Source of the DNA: Haloarcula mannanilytica
GTDB taxonomy: Archaea; Halobacteriota; Halobacteria; Halobacteriales; Haloarculaceae
NCBI RefSeq assembly: GCF_005406125.1
Contig: NZ_BIXZ01000003.1
Coordinates: forward strand, 62,001-126,000
Reading direction: 5' to 3'
DNA length: 64,000 nt
Shown: one piece after another, positions 26,527 through 33,800 of the stretch
How positions within the stretch are numbered: position 1 is the first letter of the stretch
How the letters are laid out: the number at the start of each line of letters is the position of its first letter
Position numbers and translations under genes: made by a program
The notes under the pieces: model-generated
Seen by the model: only the letters and a program-made list of their open reading frames with translations
Database searches by the model: none
What the model was told of the DNA's origin: nothing

Positions 26527-27489
26527 ATGGAACGCGTGGTCGCAAGCGATGATCCGATGATAGATGTCGACCGACTGCAGGCGGAACTTGACGCCGATGT
26601 CGTTGCCGCAGAGACGGGCACCGAGGACGCACTTCGGGACGCGGCCGCCGGTGCGGCGGCGCTCGTCGTGGACGTGAACACGCCGGTCACTGCCGCAGTC
26701 CTCGACGCGCTGGACGACCTCCGAATCGTTGCGAGAGCGGGGGTCGGTATCGACAACATCGACGTGCCGGCAGCGGCGGACAACGGCGTGACCGTCACAA
26801 ACGTCCCCGAGTACTGCACCGACGAGGTCGCCACCCACACGGTGACGCTGCTGCTTGATTGTATTCGGACCGTCGCCGCCTACGACCGCGACGTTCGCGA
26901 CGGCGGGTGGGGCTGGGAGCGGACCCGTCCGGTGCATCGCGTCCGCGACCGGACGCTCGGCCTCGTCTCCTTCGGCCCCATCGCCCAACGGGTGCGCGAC
27001 CAGCTGCGGGGCTTCGACCTCGACGTGATCGCCTACGACCCATACGTCGACGCCGAGGAGATGGCCGACGCCGATGTCGAGAAGGTCACGCTGGAGGCGC
27101 TGTACGAGCGGGCCGACTACGTTTCGCTGCACGCGCCCCTGACCGAGGAGACGGCGGGGATGATAGACGCCGACGCGCTCGCGGCGATGCGCGACCACGC
27201 CGTCCTCGTCAACACCGGCCGCGGCGGCCTCGTCGACGAGGGGGCGCTCCGGGCGGCGCTTGCCGACGGGACGATTGCGGCCGCTGGCCTCGACGTACTG
27301 GCCGAGGAACCGCCGACGGCGGACCACCCGCTGGTCGGCCTGGACAACTGCATTGTCACGCCGCATGCGGCCTGGTACTCCGAGGAGGCCCGCGAGGACC
27401 TGAACGCTGCCGTCGCCGCGAATGTCGGGGCCGCGCTGGCCGGTGAGACGCCGCCGAACCGGATCGACCCGGACACGGACTGGCTGTAG
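26527..27489 (+). CDS. D-2-hydroxyacid dehydrogenase family, CtBP-like
   Basis: The protein has 320 residues from the ATG at 26,527; in-frame sequence further upstream is antisense to samp3. It has the two-domain D-isomer-specific dehydrogenase fold: TLGLVSFGPIAQRV as the nucleotide-binding loop (an unusual form of GxGxxG), Arg in NTGRGGLVDE, Glu in LAEEPP and His in VTPHAAWYS. The substrate could be glyoxylate, 3-phosphoglycerate or another 2-oxoacid. Length suits CtBP-like members rather than full SerA with ACT domain. A TATA-like CGTTTTAG lies about 27 bases before the ATG. Confidence 0.88.
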   Translation: MERVVASDDPMIDVDRLQAELDADVVAAETGTEDALRDAAAGAAALVVDVNTPVTAAVLDALDDLRIVARAGVGIDNIDVPAAADNGVTVTNVPEYCTDEVATHTVTLLLDCIRTVAAYDRDVRDGGWGWERTRPVHRVRDRTLGLVSFGPIAQRVRDQLRGFDLDVIAYDPYVDAEEMADADVEKVTLEALYERADYVSLHAPLTEETAGMIDADALAAMRDHAVLVNTGRGGLVDEGALRAALADGTIAAAGLDVLAEEPPTADHPLVGLDNCIVTPHAAWYSEEAREDLNAAVAANVGAALAGETPPNRIDPDTDWL

Positions 27490-27549
27490 CTGGACGGTTG
27501 CATCTGACTGTACACGCCAGTGAGACAAATACTAGGGAGCCGCCTTTGC

Positions 27550-27945
27550 TCAGCAACGAAGGAACTCTCGGCGCTGGTCGCCGAGGGCGCTCTGACCGGT
27601 GACTGCCGTCTTGATGTCACGAGCGAGATTCGAGAGATACGCGCGGGGGCCGGGGTCACACGTCCCAATGTGCCTGGCCTGCCGGTAGTCACAGCAGAGC
27701 GCGACCGGCAACAGCGGGGCGGCGAACAGCCCGGACAGTGTGACCCCCAACTGGAACGGGTGGCCGGCCGGGACGACCAGCCATGCCGCGGCCACGGCCG
27801 CCCAGAACACCACGCCGTAGATGACAGTGTGTCGCCAGTTGTGTACGGGGAGTCCGTACCCGGGCGAGGAAGCGTCGTCCGGCGCGTCGCCAGTGACTGG
27901 TCCACCGGGCGACTCGCCAGTAGATGGGGAAACAGGACAGGACAT
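27550..27945 (-). CDS. small two-helix membrane protein
   Basis: The protein has 131 residues from the ATG at 27,945 (MSCPVSPSTGESPGG); longer frames would cross the divergent promoter. The first 40 residues are Pro/Gly/Ser-rich and disordered. Two hydrophobic segments follow (VIYGVVFWAAVAAAWLVV and FQLGVTLSGLFAAPLLPVAL). The tail holds CCDYRQARHIGTCDPGP, with three Cys near the membrane. It shares a palindrome-containing promoter region with the HTH-10 gene next to it. Confidence 0.6.
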   Translation of the reverse strand: MSCPVSPSTGESPGGPVTGDAPDDASSPGYGLPVHNWRHTVIYGVVFWAAVAAAWLVVPAGHPFQLGVTLSGLFAAPLLPVALCCDYRQARHIGTCDPGPRAYLSNLARDIKTAVTGQSALGDQRREFLRC

Positions 27946-27965
27946 ATTCTTTCGGTGGCCTTCCG

Positions 27966-28016
27966 TGCTAATCACAACTCGTTTGGCATGCGCCAAATGA
28001 GACCGTGCGTATAAGC
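27966..28016. promoter_or_regulatory. divergent promoter with 24-bp palindrome (operator candidate)
   Basis: A near-perfect palindrome (27,978-28,001) has core TTTGGC-ATGC-GCCAAA and extended arms CTCG/TGAG with one mismatch. It sits between a leftward TATA-like box (27,966-27,976) for the membrane gene and a rightward box TATAAG (28,010-28,015) for the HTH-10 gene, both about 25-30 bases from their start codons. A related copy lies at 29,259-29,279. Confidence 0.7.
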
Positions 28017-28039
28017 CGCTCGACACGCAACGGGAGCAT

Positions 28040-28825
28040 ATGCGAGAGTTCATCTTCACCATCGATTACGAGCGCAACGTCGACCCCGTGATGGACGTGT
28101 TCATCGACTACCCGGAGACCCACTCTCGGACTATCGCGTGCAACGTCACAAAAGACGGGATGTGGCGGCTCGAACGGGTCGCCGGCCCTGAGGCAGCGCT
28201 TGAACAACTGGACGACGTGTACGACGACCCGGTCCAGTGTACCGAGTGCATCGGGACCCGCAACTGCAAAACCGACTGGACGTACGAAGTCATCGGCTCG
28301 GACCCGGGCGTCCGGACGGTGTACAGCTACCGGTCTGAAGCCGGCGACTGTCACTCGATTCCGCGGCTAGCCATCGACCACGTCGGCCGCGGCGTCCTCG
28401 TCGAGACCGAGCGCCGCGGCAGCCGGTGTGAGTGGCGACTGCTCCTCTGTAGCGACGCCGGCGTCGACGGACTGTTCGAGGAGATGGAGTCCGAACTTCG
28501 GGAGGGGCTCACCGTCGAGTTCCGACAGCTCAGCTCGCCGTCGTACTGGGTCGACGAGGCGGTGACGCTGGCGGAACTCCCGCCGGAGCAACAGGCCGCC
28601 GTCGAGGCCGCCGTCGAACACGGCTACTACCGGACGCCGCGGGACATCTCCCTTACCGACCTCGCCGAGACGCTCGACGTGTCGCGGTCGACGCTCCAGT
28701 ACCGCCTCCAGCGGGCCGAAGCGTGGATCGTCCGGTCGTTTGTCACCCGGTCGATGGGGCCGGTCCAGGCCGACGAAGACGTGGCCGAGGGCGGCCGGCT
28801 CCGCATCGGTCGCTCGGGCGTGTAA
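28040..28825 (+). CDS. HTH-10 (Bat-type) transcriptional regulator with Cys cluster
   Basis: The protein has 261 residues. The N-terminal domain (about 1-130) carries CTECIGTRNCKT (about 68-79), a possible redox or metal site, and further Cys in EAGDCHSIP and SRCEWRLLLC. The C-terminal HTH-10 domain (about 195-245; LPPEQQAAVEAAVEHGYYRTPRDISLTDLAETLDVSRSTLQYRLQRAE in parts) binds DNA. The gene is leaderless: TATA box at 28,010-28,015. The palindrome at 27,978-28,001 directly upstream suggests autoregulation. What it senses is not known. Confidence 0.85.
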   Translation: MREFIFTIDYERNVDPVMDVFIDYPETHSRTIACNVTKDGMWRLERVAGPEAALEQLDDVYDDPVQCTECIGTRNCKTDWTYEVIGSDPGVRTVYSYRSEAGDCHSIPRLAIDHVGRGVLVETERRGSRCEWRLLLCSDAGVDGLFEEMESELREGLTVEFRQLSSPSYWVDEAVTLAELPPEQQAAVEAAVEHGYYRTPRDISLTDLAETLDVSRSTLQYRLQRAEAWIVRSFVTRSMGPVQADEDVAEGGRLRIGRSGV

Positions 28826-28843
28826 TCGTCGATAGAACGGATC

Positions 28844-29212
28844 TTAGGCGGTCGACCTGCTTTCGGCGCGAATCTTCTTGCCGATCCCGACGACAACAAT
28901 CGACAGCACCGCGGCGACGACGAAAAACAGCACGTCGCCCCGTGTCACCAGAATCGGGTCGACCTGCGTCACTCGCACGCCGAACGCGTATTCGAGTGCC
29001 TGTCCGAGGCCGATGGTGATTGCGACCGCTGGAACAGCAGCGATACTCAGAACGATGAGCGGGAGCCGCGGAATTTGCTGGAGTATGCTGATAAACGGTG
29101 TCGCCGCATCATGCGTCGACAGCGCGACCAGCGACCCATACGCCAGCGTCTGCACGGCGAACACCACCGCAGTGTGGCGATTCAGGGCGGTGGACCAGCG
29201 TGGTTTCGCCAT
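28844..29212 (-). CDS. small membrane protein, three helices
   Basis: The protein has 122 residues with hydrophobic segments near 14-32, 45-75 and 92-110 and basic ends. It opens MAKPRWSTALNRHTAV. A TATA-like CTTATGTTATC (29,236-29,245 on the reverse strand) stands 25-30 bases before the ATG, so the gene is probably leaderless. The copy of the palindrome at 29,259-29,279 lies just upstream. No family recognised. Confidence 0.65.
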   Translation of the reverse strand: MAKPRWSTALNRHTAVVFAVQTLAYGSLVALSTHDAATPFISILQQIPRLPLIVLSIAAVPAVAITIGLGQALEYAFGVRVTQVDPILVTRGDVLFFVVAAVLSIVVVGIGKKIRAESRSTA

Positions 29213-29258
29213 GTGTCGTAGTGATACGCAGATAACATAAGTGCGCTGCTCAGACGAA

Positions 29259-29279
29259 TTTCGGCGTGTGCCAAACGAG
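29259..29279 (-). promoter_or_regulatory. second copy of the TTTGGC palindrome, tfb divergent region
   Basis: Read on the reverse strand, this site matches the site at 27,978-28,001 at 17 of 21 positions, with core TTTGGC-ACAC-GCCGAA. It lies between the leftward promoter of the membrane gene (29,212) and the start of the tfb gene. The spacing to the leftward TATA is similar to that at the first site. Confidence 0.6.
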
Positions 29280-29350
29280 TCCTCATGCAGGAAGCACCCC
29301 TACAATTGGGTACGACCGCGGGCGTCCCCACGCGCTCGCAGAGGCACACT

Positions 29351-30370
29351 ATGACGACACGCAGCATCTACTCCCCCGACGAACGCGGTGACAGTGTGGA
29401 CGAACAGGCCGAGTCCGAGGAGAGTACCGGCCACGCCTGCCCGGACTGTGGCGGGAGTCTCGTCACCGACGACAGTCGCGGCGAGACTGTCTGCGAGTCG
29501 TGTGGTCTCGTCGTCGACGAGGACGAGATCGACCACGGGCCGGAGTGGCGCGCCTTCGACAGCCAGGAGCGGGACGCCAAGCGCCGCGTCGGCGCGCCGA
29601 CGACCGAGATGAAACACGACAAGGGCCTCTCGACGAACATCGGCTGGCAGAACAAGGACGCCTACGGCAATTCCCTGTCGACCCGCCAGCGCGAGAAGAT
29701 GCAGCGGCTCCGGACCTGGGACGAGCGGTTCCGCACCCGCGACCACGCCGAGCGCAACCTCAAGCAGGCGCTTGGCGAAATCGACCGGATGGGCAGCGCG
29801 CTGGGCGTCCCCGAGAGCGCCCGCGAGACGGCAAGCGTCATCTACCGCCGCGCGCTGGACGAGGGCATGCTGCCCGGCCGCTCCATCGAAGGGATGGCGA
29901 CCGCGGCGCTGTACGCCGCCGTAAGGCAGGCGAACCTCCCGCAGACGCTGGACGACATGGCCGTCGTCAGCCGCGTCGACGAGATGGAGTTCACCCGCGC
30001 GTACCGCTATCTCAACCGCGAACTCTCCTTGCAGGTCGGCCCGCCGGACCCAGCAACCTACCTCAGCAAGTTCGTCTCCGAACTCGACGCCGACGACGCG
30101 CTGGAACGCCAGGCCCGCGCCCTCATCGAGGCAGGGAAGGAAGCGAACGTCCACAGCGGCAAGAGTCCGGTCGGCCTCGCCGCCGCGGCCATCTACGCTG
30201 CCGGCCTGCTGCTCGGCGAGGAGATGACCCAGGAGACCGTCAGCGAAGCGACCGACATCAGCACCGTGACAATCCGCGAGCGCTACCGCGAACTGCTCGA
30301 AGCCGAAGCGGAACTCGACGACAGCGCCGTCGACGCGACGACCGGCGCTGAATCCGGCGCGAGCGCCTAA
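29351..30370 (+). CDS. tfb: transcription initiation factor TFB
   Basis: The protein has 339 residues from the ATG at 29,351, which has GAGG six bases upstream; an in-frame ATG at 29,285 remains possible. The N-terminal zinc ribbon (CPDCGGS about 25-30 and CESCGLV about 44-50) is followed by the B-finger region and two cyclin-like repeats (about 120-205 and 215-305), with SIEGMATAALYAAVRQ and SPVGLAAAAIYAAGLL as the matching helices. TFB recruits RNA polymerase to TBP-bound promoters. Haloarchaea have several tfb genes with different targets; which paralogue this is cannot be said from sequence alone. Confidence 0.93.
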   Translation: MTTRSIYSPDERGDSVDEQAESEESTGHACPDCGGSLVTDDSRGETVCESCGLVVDEDEIDHGPEWRAFDSQERDAKRRVGAPTTEMKHDKGLSTNIGWQNKDAYGNSLSTRQREKMQRLRTWDERFRTRDHAERNLKQALGEIDRMGSALGVPESARETASVIYRRALDEGMLPGRSIEGMATAALYAAVRQANLPQTLDDMAVVSRVDEMEFTRAYRYLNRELSLQVGPPDPATYLSKFVSELDADDALERQARALIEAGKEANVHSGKSPVGLAAAAIYAAGLLLGEEMTQETVSEATDISTVTIRERYRELLEAEAELDDSAVDATTGAESGASA

Positions 30371-30417
30371 GCCGTCGCGCTGGCGCTCCCGTTCCCGTCT
30401 TATCTCCGTTTTCCGTC

Positions 30418-31212
30418 TTAGTTCCGCTCCCCGTCGAACTCCTCCAGCCACCCGCGCACAGCGTTCTGTACCGCGCCGGTCGTGCTCCCGACGTGGAGAA
30501 TCTGATACCCTGACTCGGCCTTCTCGTTTACGTCGTCCATCCCGAAGCCGAGGCCGCCGACGGTGACATCCGCCTCGACGGCTGCTGAACGGACCGTCTC
30601 CACCGCGTCCTGTACCTCTGGATGCTCGATTTCGCCGGGGTGGCCAAGCGACACCGAGAGGTCAAAGGGTCCGATGAACACGAAGCCGAGGTCGGGCACG
30701 GCCAGAATATCCTCGATGTTCTCGACTGCCTCCTTCGTCTCGATTGTGGTCCCGACCAGCGTCTCCTCGTCCGAGGCCTCGATGTAGTTCTCACCGAGGC
30801 CCCAGCGACGCGCTCGGGGCGCGGCCAGTCCTCGGTCGCCCGCCTCGCCGTCGTACCGGAACCGGCCGGACTTGACCGCTTCACGCACTTCGTCGGCGGT
30901 TTCGACCCGCGGGAGGAAGACGTTCTTCACCCCCAGGTCCAGCGCCTTCCGCACCAGCGTCGGGTCCGTGTCCGGCAGGCGAACCAGTAGCTCCGTTCCG
31001 GTTCCGTCGGCCGCCCGCAGGAGGTTCTCGACGGTCGCCGCGTCCCACGGGTCCGGTCCGCCGTGTTCGAAGTCGAGCCAGATGAAATCGACGCCGAGGT
31101 CGCCGTAGAACTCTACCAGCGTCGGACTGTACGTGTTGTCGAGAACGCCCAGCGCGACGCCCCCGCTATCGACTGTCTTGCGGAGTCCGTTCGTCGGCAG
31201 TGGTTCGGCCAT
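30418..31212 (-). CDS. HpcH/HpaI-family aldolase
   Basis: The protein has 264 residues with the TIM-barrel pattern of class II pyruvate aldolases: DFIWLDFEHGGPDPW near residue 40, RLPDTDP, VETADEVREAV, metal ligand Glu in ETKEAVEN and Asp in FIGPFDLSVSLG. Members split 2-keto-3-deoxy sugar acids or 4-hydroxy-2-oxoacids into pyruvate and an aldehyde; the substrate is not predictable here. Neighbouring AOR and aldo/keto reductase genes could use aldehydes or sugar acids, but no operon links them. Confidence 0.88.
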   Translation of the reverse strand: MAEPLPTNGLRKTVDSGGVALGVLDNTYSPTLVEFYGDLGVDFIWLDFEHGGPDPWDAATVENLLRAADGTGTELLVRLPDTDPTLVRKALDLGVKNVFLPRVETADEVREAVKSGRFRYDGEAGDRGLAAPRARRWGLGENYIEASDEETLVGTTIETKEAVENIEDILAVPDLGFVFIGPFDLSVSLGHPGEIEHPEVQDAVETVRSAAVEADVTVGGLGFGMDDVNEKAESGYQILHVGSTTGAVQNAVRGWLEEFDGERN

Positions 31213-31289
31213 ACCGTGTCAGTGAACTGTGATACCAATAAGCGTGGTGCGGAACCGGTTGGCCGGCACAGCTGCTTCGGCGGCAGCCC

Positions 31290-31616
31290 CTACTGCCCCG
31301 GCAGCGGACAGAGGCTCGCGGTCAAGACAGCAACCTCGTCGGTGTGATTGTGCGCGCCGTGGGCCTGCCCCCGCTCGTTCAGGACGACGCCCGGCGCGGC
31401 GATGGTCTCCTCGGTGTCGTCCTGCTGGACTGTGACCTCGCCGCGGATCACATGGAACACGTTCGTCGCCCCGCCGTGCTCGTGCGGGTCGATTGTCGCA
31501 CCCGGTCCCAGCGCGAACGCCTTCACCAGCACGTCGTCGGTTACTGCCAGTTCCCCGTCGATGACTTTACCCTCTGCCGGCTCTGCGTCGAACTCGGACA
31601 AGCGGTCGAGTGTCAT
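31290..31616 (-). CDS. cupin-domain protein
   Basis: The protein has 108 residues, a single small beta-barrel. Cupin motif 1 shows as DPHEHGGATNVFHVIRGE (about 43-60) with His-x-His and Glu-like ligand positions; motif 2 shows as NERGQAHGAHNHTDE. A metal ion is therefore likely. Such small cupins often bind sugars or act as sensors or isomerases. The gene lies on the reverse strand, 77 bases after element B. Confidence 0.85.
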   Translation of the reverse strand: MTLDRLSEFDAEPAEGKVIDGELAVTDDVLVKAFALGPGATIDPHEHGGATNVFHVIRGEVTVQQDDTEETIAAPGVVLNERGQAHGAHNHTDEVAVLTASLCPLPGQ

Positions 31617-31692
31617 ATCGGGTCGTCGGACGGGGCGTCCTTAGCCGTTCGGTTGCTAGGAGCCTTTGGTTCTGGGATAGATGTGTTATCTC

Positions 31693-31968
31693 ACAGCCAG
31701 AAAGCCCCGACTGCCTGAACTCGGGGGACTCGCTGCGCGCTTCCTCGCTCCCGATGGTCGCTCGTGCAGTGCTTTCATCGTCCGCCGTCGTCCAGGCAGT
31801 CGCCCCTTTCAATCCCACCTCGTCGATGTTCGGTCAGCCGACACGGGAGGGACTGAAAGGGGCCGATACGCTCCGGGAACCCCGGCGACGGAAGCACCGC
31901 AGGGAGTGAAACGACCGAGGAGCGCAGCGAGCCGCGGGACCGGAGCGTATCGGGGGCTTTCTGGCTGT
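31693..31968. repeat. long-hairpin intergenic element B (276 bp) with AGCCAGAAAGCCCC ends
   Basis: Inverted ends of 18 bases (31,693-31,710 and 31,950-31,968, one inserted G) match those of element A. Nested inside are an inner pair GCCCCTTTCAATCCC (31,802-31,816) with GGGACTGAAAGGGGC (31,849-31,863), and a partial pair near 31,729-31,747 and 31,915-31,931, so the whole element can fold as one long hairpin. It begins 37 bases after the stop of the methyltransferase gene. Short open frames inside are shadows of the repeat. Confidence 0.75.
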
Positions 31969-32005
31969 CAAAACATTCGTTCTCATCGCAGTACCGTCCC
32001 ATATC

Positions 32006-32734
32006 TCACACATCTCCGAGCCGGAATGCGAGACTGTACATCGTCCCGGCTCGCTCGGAGCCGATAGCAGCCACCAGATCTTCAGCCATAGCAGCCAGTG
32101 GCTCCCCAAGGGAATCTGGAAGCGTCGCAGCGTACTCACGCACCACGTCGGCGTGGGCGTTCAGATGTGCCTCGGTCCAGGGAACAGGGTCCAGCAAGGT
32201 CGCTTTTCGCTCGATAGCCCAGCCGTGGTCGGCGAACACCGCGGCCAGCACAGCGGGCGGATAAAACGCCAGCGCCGGCCGACCGTCGACCACCCGCGCG
32301 GCGGCGTTCTCCAGCGCGAACAGTCGGGTGACGGCCGCATCGGCCGGCGGCACCGCGTAGTCGTCGACAACGAGACGCCCATCGGATTTCGCGACCCGCG
32401 TCAGTTCGGCCGCGACGGCGTCCAGATCAGCCGGTGGCAGGACGTTACAGAGTCCGTGGGCGGTGACGAGGTCGACGCTGTCGGTCGCAAGCGGCGTCGC
32501 CCGGAGGTCGGCCTCAACGACGACCAACCGGTCGGCGCTCCCGTCGCCGACGCGCTCCCGCACCGTCGCGGCGTGGTCGGCGTCGTTCGTCACCGCGTAC
32601 ACCCGCTTTGCGCCCGCGGCCAGCAGCCCGGCCGTCGTGTTCCCGACGCCGGCCCCGGCTTCGAGGCAGACTTGGCCCTCGACCTGCCGGTCGGCGAGGG
32701 CCGCGGTCACCGTCTCCGGAACGTCTGCGGCCAC
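32006..32734 (-). CDS. SAM-dependent class I methyltransferase
   Basis: The protein has 242 residues. Motif I is VCLEAGAGVGNTTAGLL (about 22-38), motif II an acidic VVEADLRATPL, followed by DLVTAHGLCNVLPPADLD. The fold is the seven-strand Rossmann methyltransferase. The substrate is unknown; an N-terminal VPETVTAAL and LDPVPWTEAHLNAH region may form a lid. It begins 2 bases after the stop of the AKR gene (start at 32,734, AKR ends at 32,737), so the pair is co-transcribed. Confidence 0.85.
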   Translation of the reverse strand: MAADVPETVTAALADRQVEGQVCLEAGAGVGNTTAGLLAAGAKRVYAVTNDADHAATVRERVGDGSADRLVVVEADLRATPLATDSVDLVTAHGLCNVLPPADLDAVAAELTRVAKSDGRLVVDDYAVPPADAAVTRLFALENAAARVVDGRPALAFYPPAVLAAVFADHGWAIERKATLLDPVPWTEAHLNAHADVVREYAATLPDSLGEPLAAMAEDLVAAIGSERAGTMYSLAFRLGDV

Positions 32735-32736
32735 GC

Positions 32737-33621
32737 TTAGTGGTGCAGTTGCTCAGGTACCGGGCTGTCGTCGTGGCGTACTTCCTCAATGAGCGAGCGC
32801 TGGCGGGCCTCGTCCATTCCCTCAAAGCGGCTTGCGGCGTCGAGCACCATTTTGACGAGCTTCGGGTCGCCGGGGCTGACGACGGTATCGAGGCCCTGGG
32901 CGGCGGCGAAGTCGAACCGCTCGCGGATGGCCTCCGGCGTATCGACCGGCTCGTACCAGTTCGCGTACGGGCGGTCGGCCTCGGCCAGTTCGTCGGTCGA
33001 CGGCCACGACCCCTTCGCGAACGCTTTGATGCCCAGCGTGCCGATTCCCTCCGACTCACAGCGTTCCAGCACGGCCTCGTAGTCGTACTCGCTATCGTCC
33101 TTGCCGGCAACGACGGGGTTCAGCGGGAACATCACCGTCTCTAGGTCGTCGATGCGGTCGATGGCGTCGAGGATGAGGTCAGGGTCGCCGTGGCTCGTTA
33201 GGCCGATGTGGTCTATTTTCCCCGCTGCCTTCGCCTCTCGTATCGCGTCCAGCGCGCCGCCGTCGGCGGTGATGGTGTCCAGTTCCTCCTCGTACTCTAG
33301 GCCGTGGATCTGGTAGAGGTCGATTGTGTCGATGCCCAGTCGGTCCAGTGACCGGTCGATCTTCCGGGCCGCGCCCTCGTACTCGCGCTCCTGTGTCTTG
33401 CAACCCAGGAAGATGTCCTCGCGGTACTGGCGGAGCTTCGGCCCAAGTTTCAGCTCCGCGTCGCCGTAGGTCGGTGCCACGTCGAAGTGATTGACGCCGT
33501 GGTCTAACACGAGTTCGACCATCTGGTTCGCCCCCTCCTGTTCGAGCCAGTTGAGTGCGATCGAGCCGAACGTCAGCACCGTGCTCTCCTGTCCAGTGTC
33601 GCCCAGCGCTCGGGTCTCCAT
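32737..33621 (-). CDS. aldo/keto reductase family protein
   Basis: The protein has 294 residues with the AKR barrel: catalytic Asp and Tyr in FDVAPTYGDAE (about 47-57), Lys in FLGCKTQERE, His in DLYQIHGLEYEEE. The C-terminus is shorter than that of sugar-type AKRs. Substrates would be aldehydes or ketones with NADPH. It is followed by a methyltransferase gene 2 bases downstream on the same strand. A second AKR is at 59 kb. Confidence 0.9.
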   Translation of the reverse strand: METRALGDTGQESTVLTFGSIALNWLEQEGANQMVELVLDHGVNHFDVAPTYGDAELKLGPKLRQYREDIFLGCKTQEREYEGAARKIDRSLDRLGIDTIDLYQIHGLEYEEELDTITADGGALDAIREAKAAGKIDHIGLTSHGDPDLILDAIDRIDDLETVMFPLNPVVAGKDDSEYDYEAVLERCESEGIGTLGIKAFAKGSWPSTDELAEADRPYANWYEPVDTPEAIRERFDFAAAQGLDTVVSPGDPKLVKMVLDAASRFEGMDEARQRSLIEEVRHDDSPVPEQLHH

Positions 33622-33800
33622 ACCGGGTGCATGGACCGGAGACCAATAACCGTTGGTCGATTACTGTGGTCGCGGCCAGCGGGTCGAACGAATCTATGTA
33701 GCCGAGGCCGAACCTGATCGGCCCTTCGATAGGGAAACTACCTGCAAGCGCCTCACCGACAGGCACAATCGATAAGGCCGTGCCACGGCGATAAATAATA

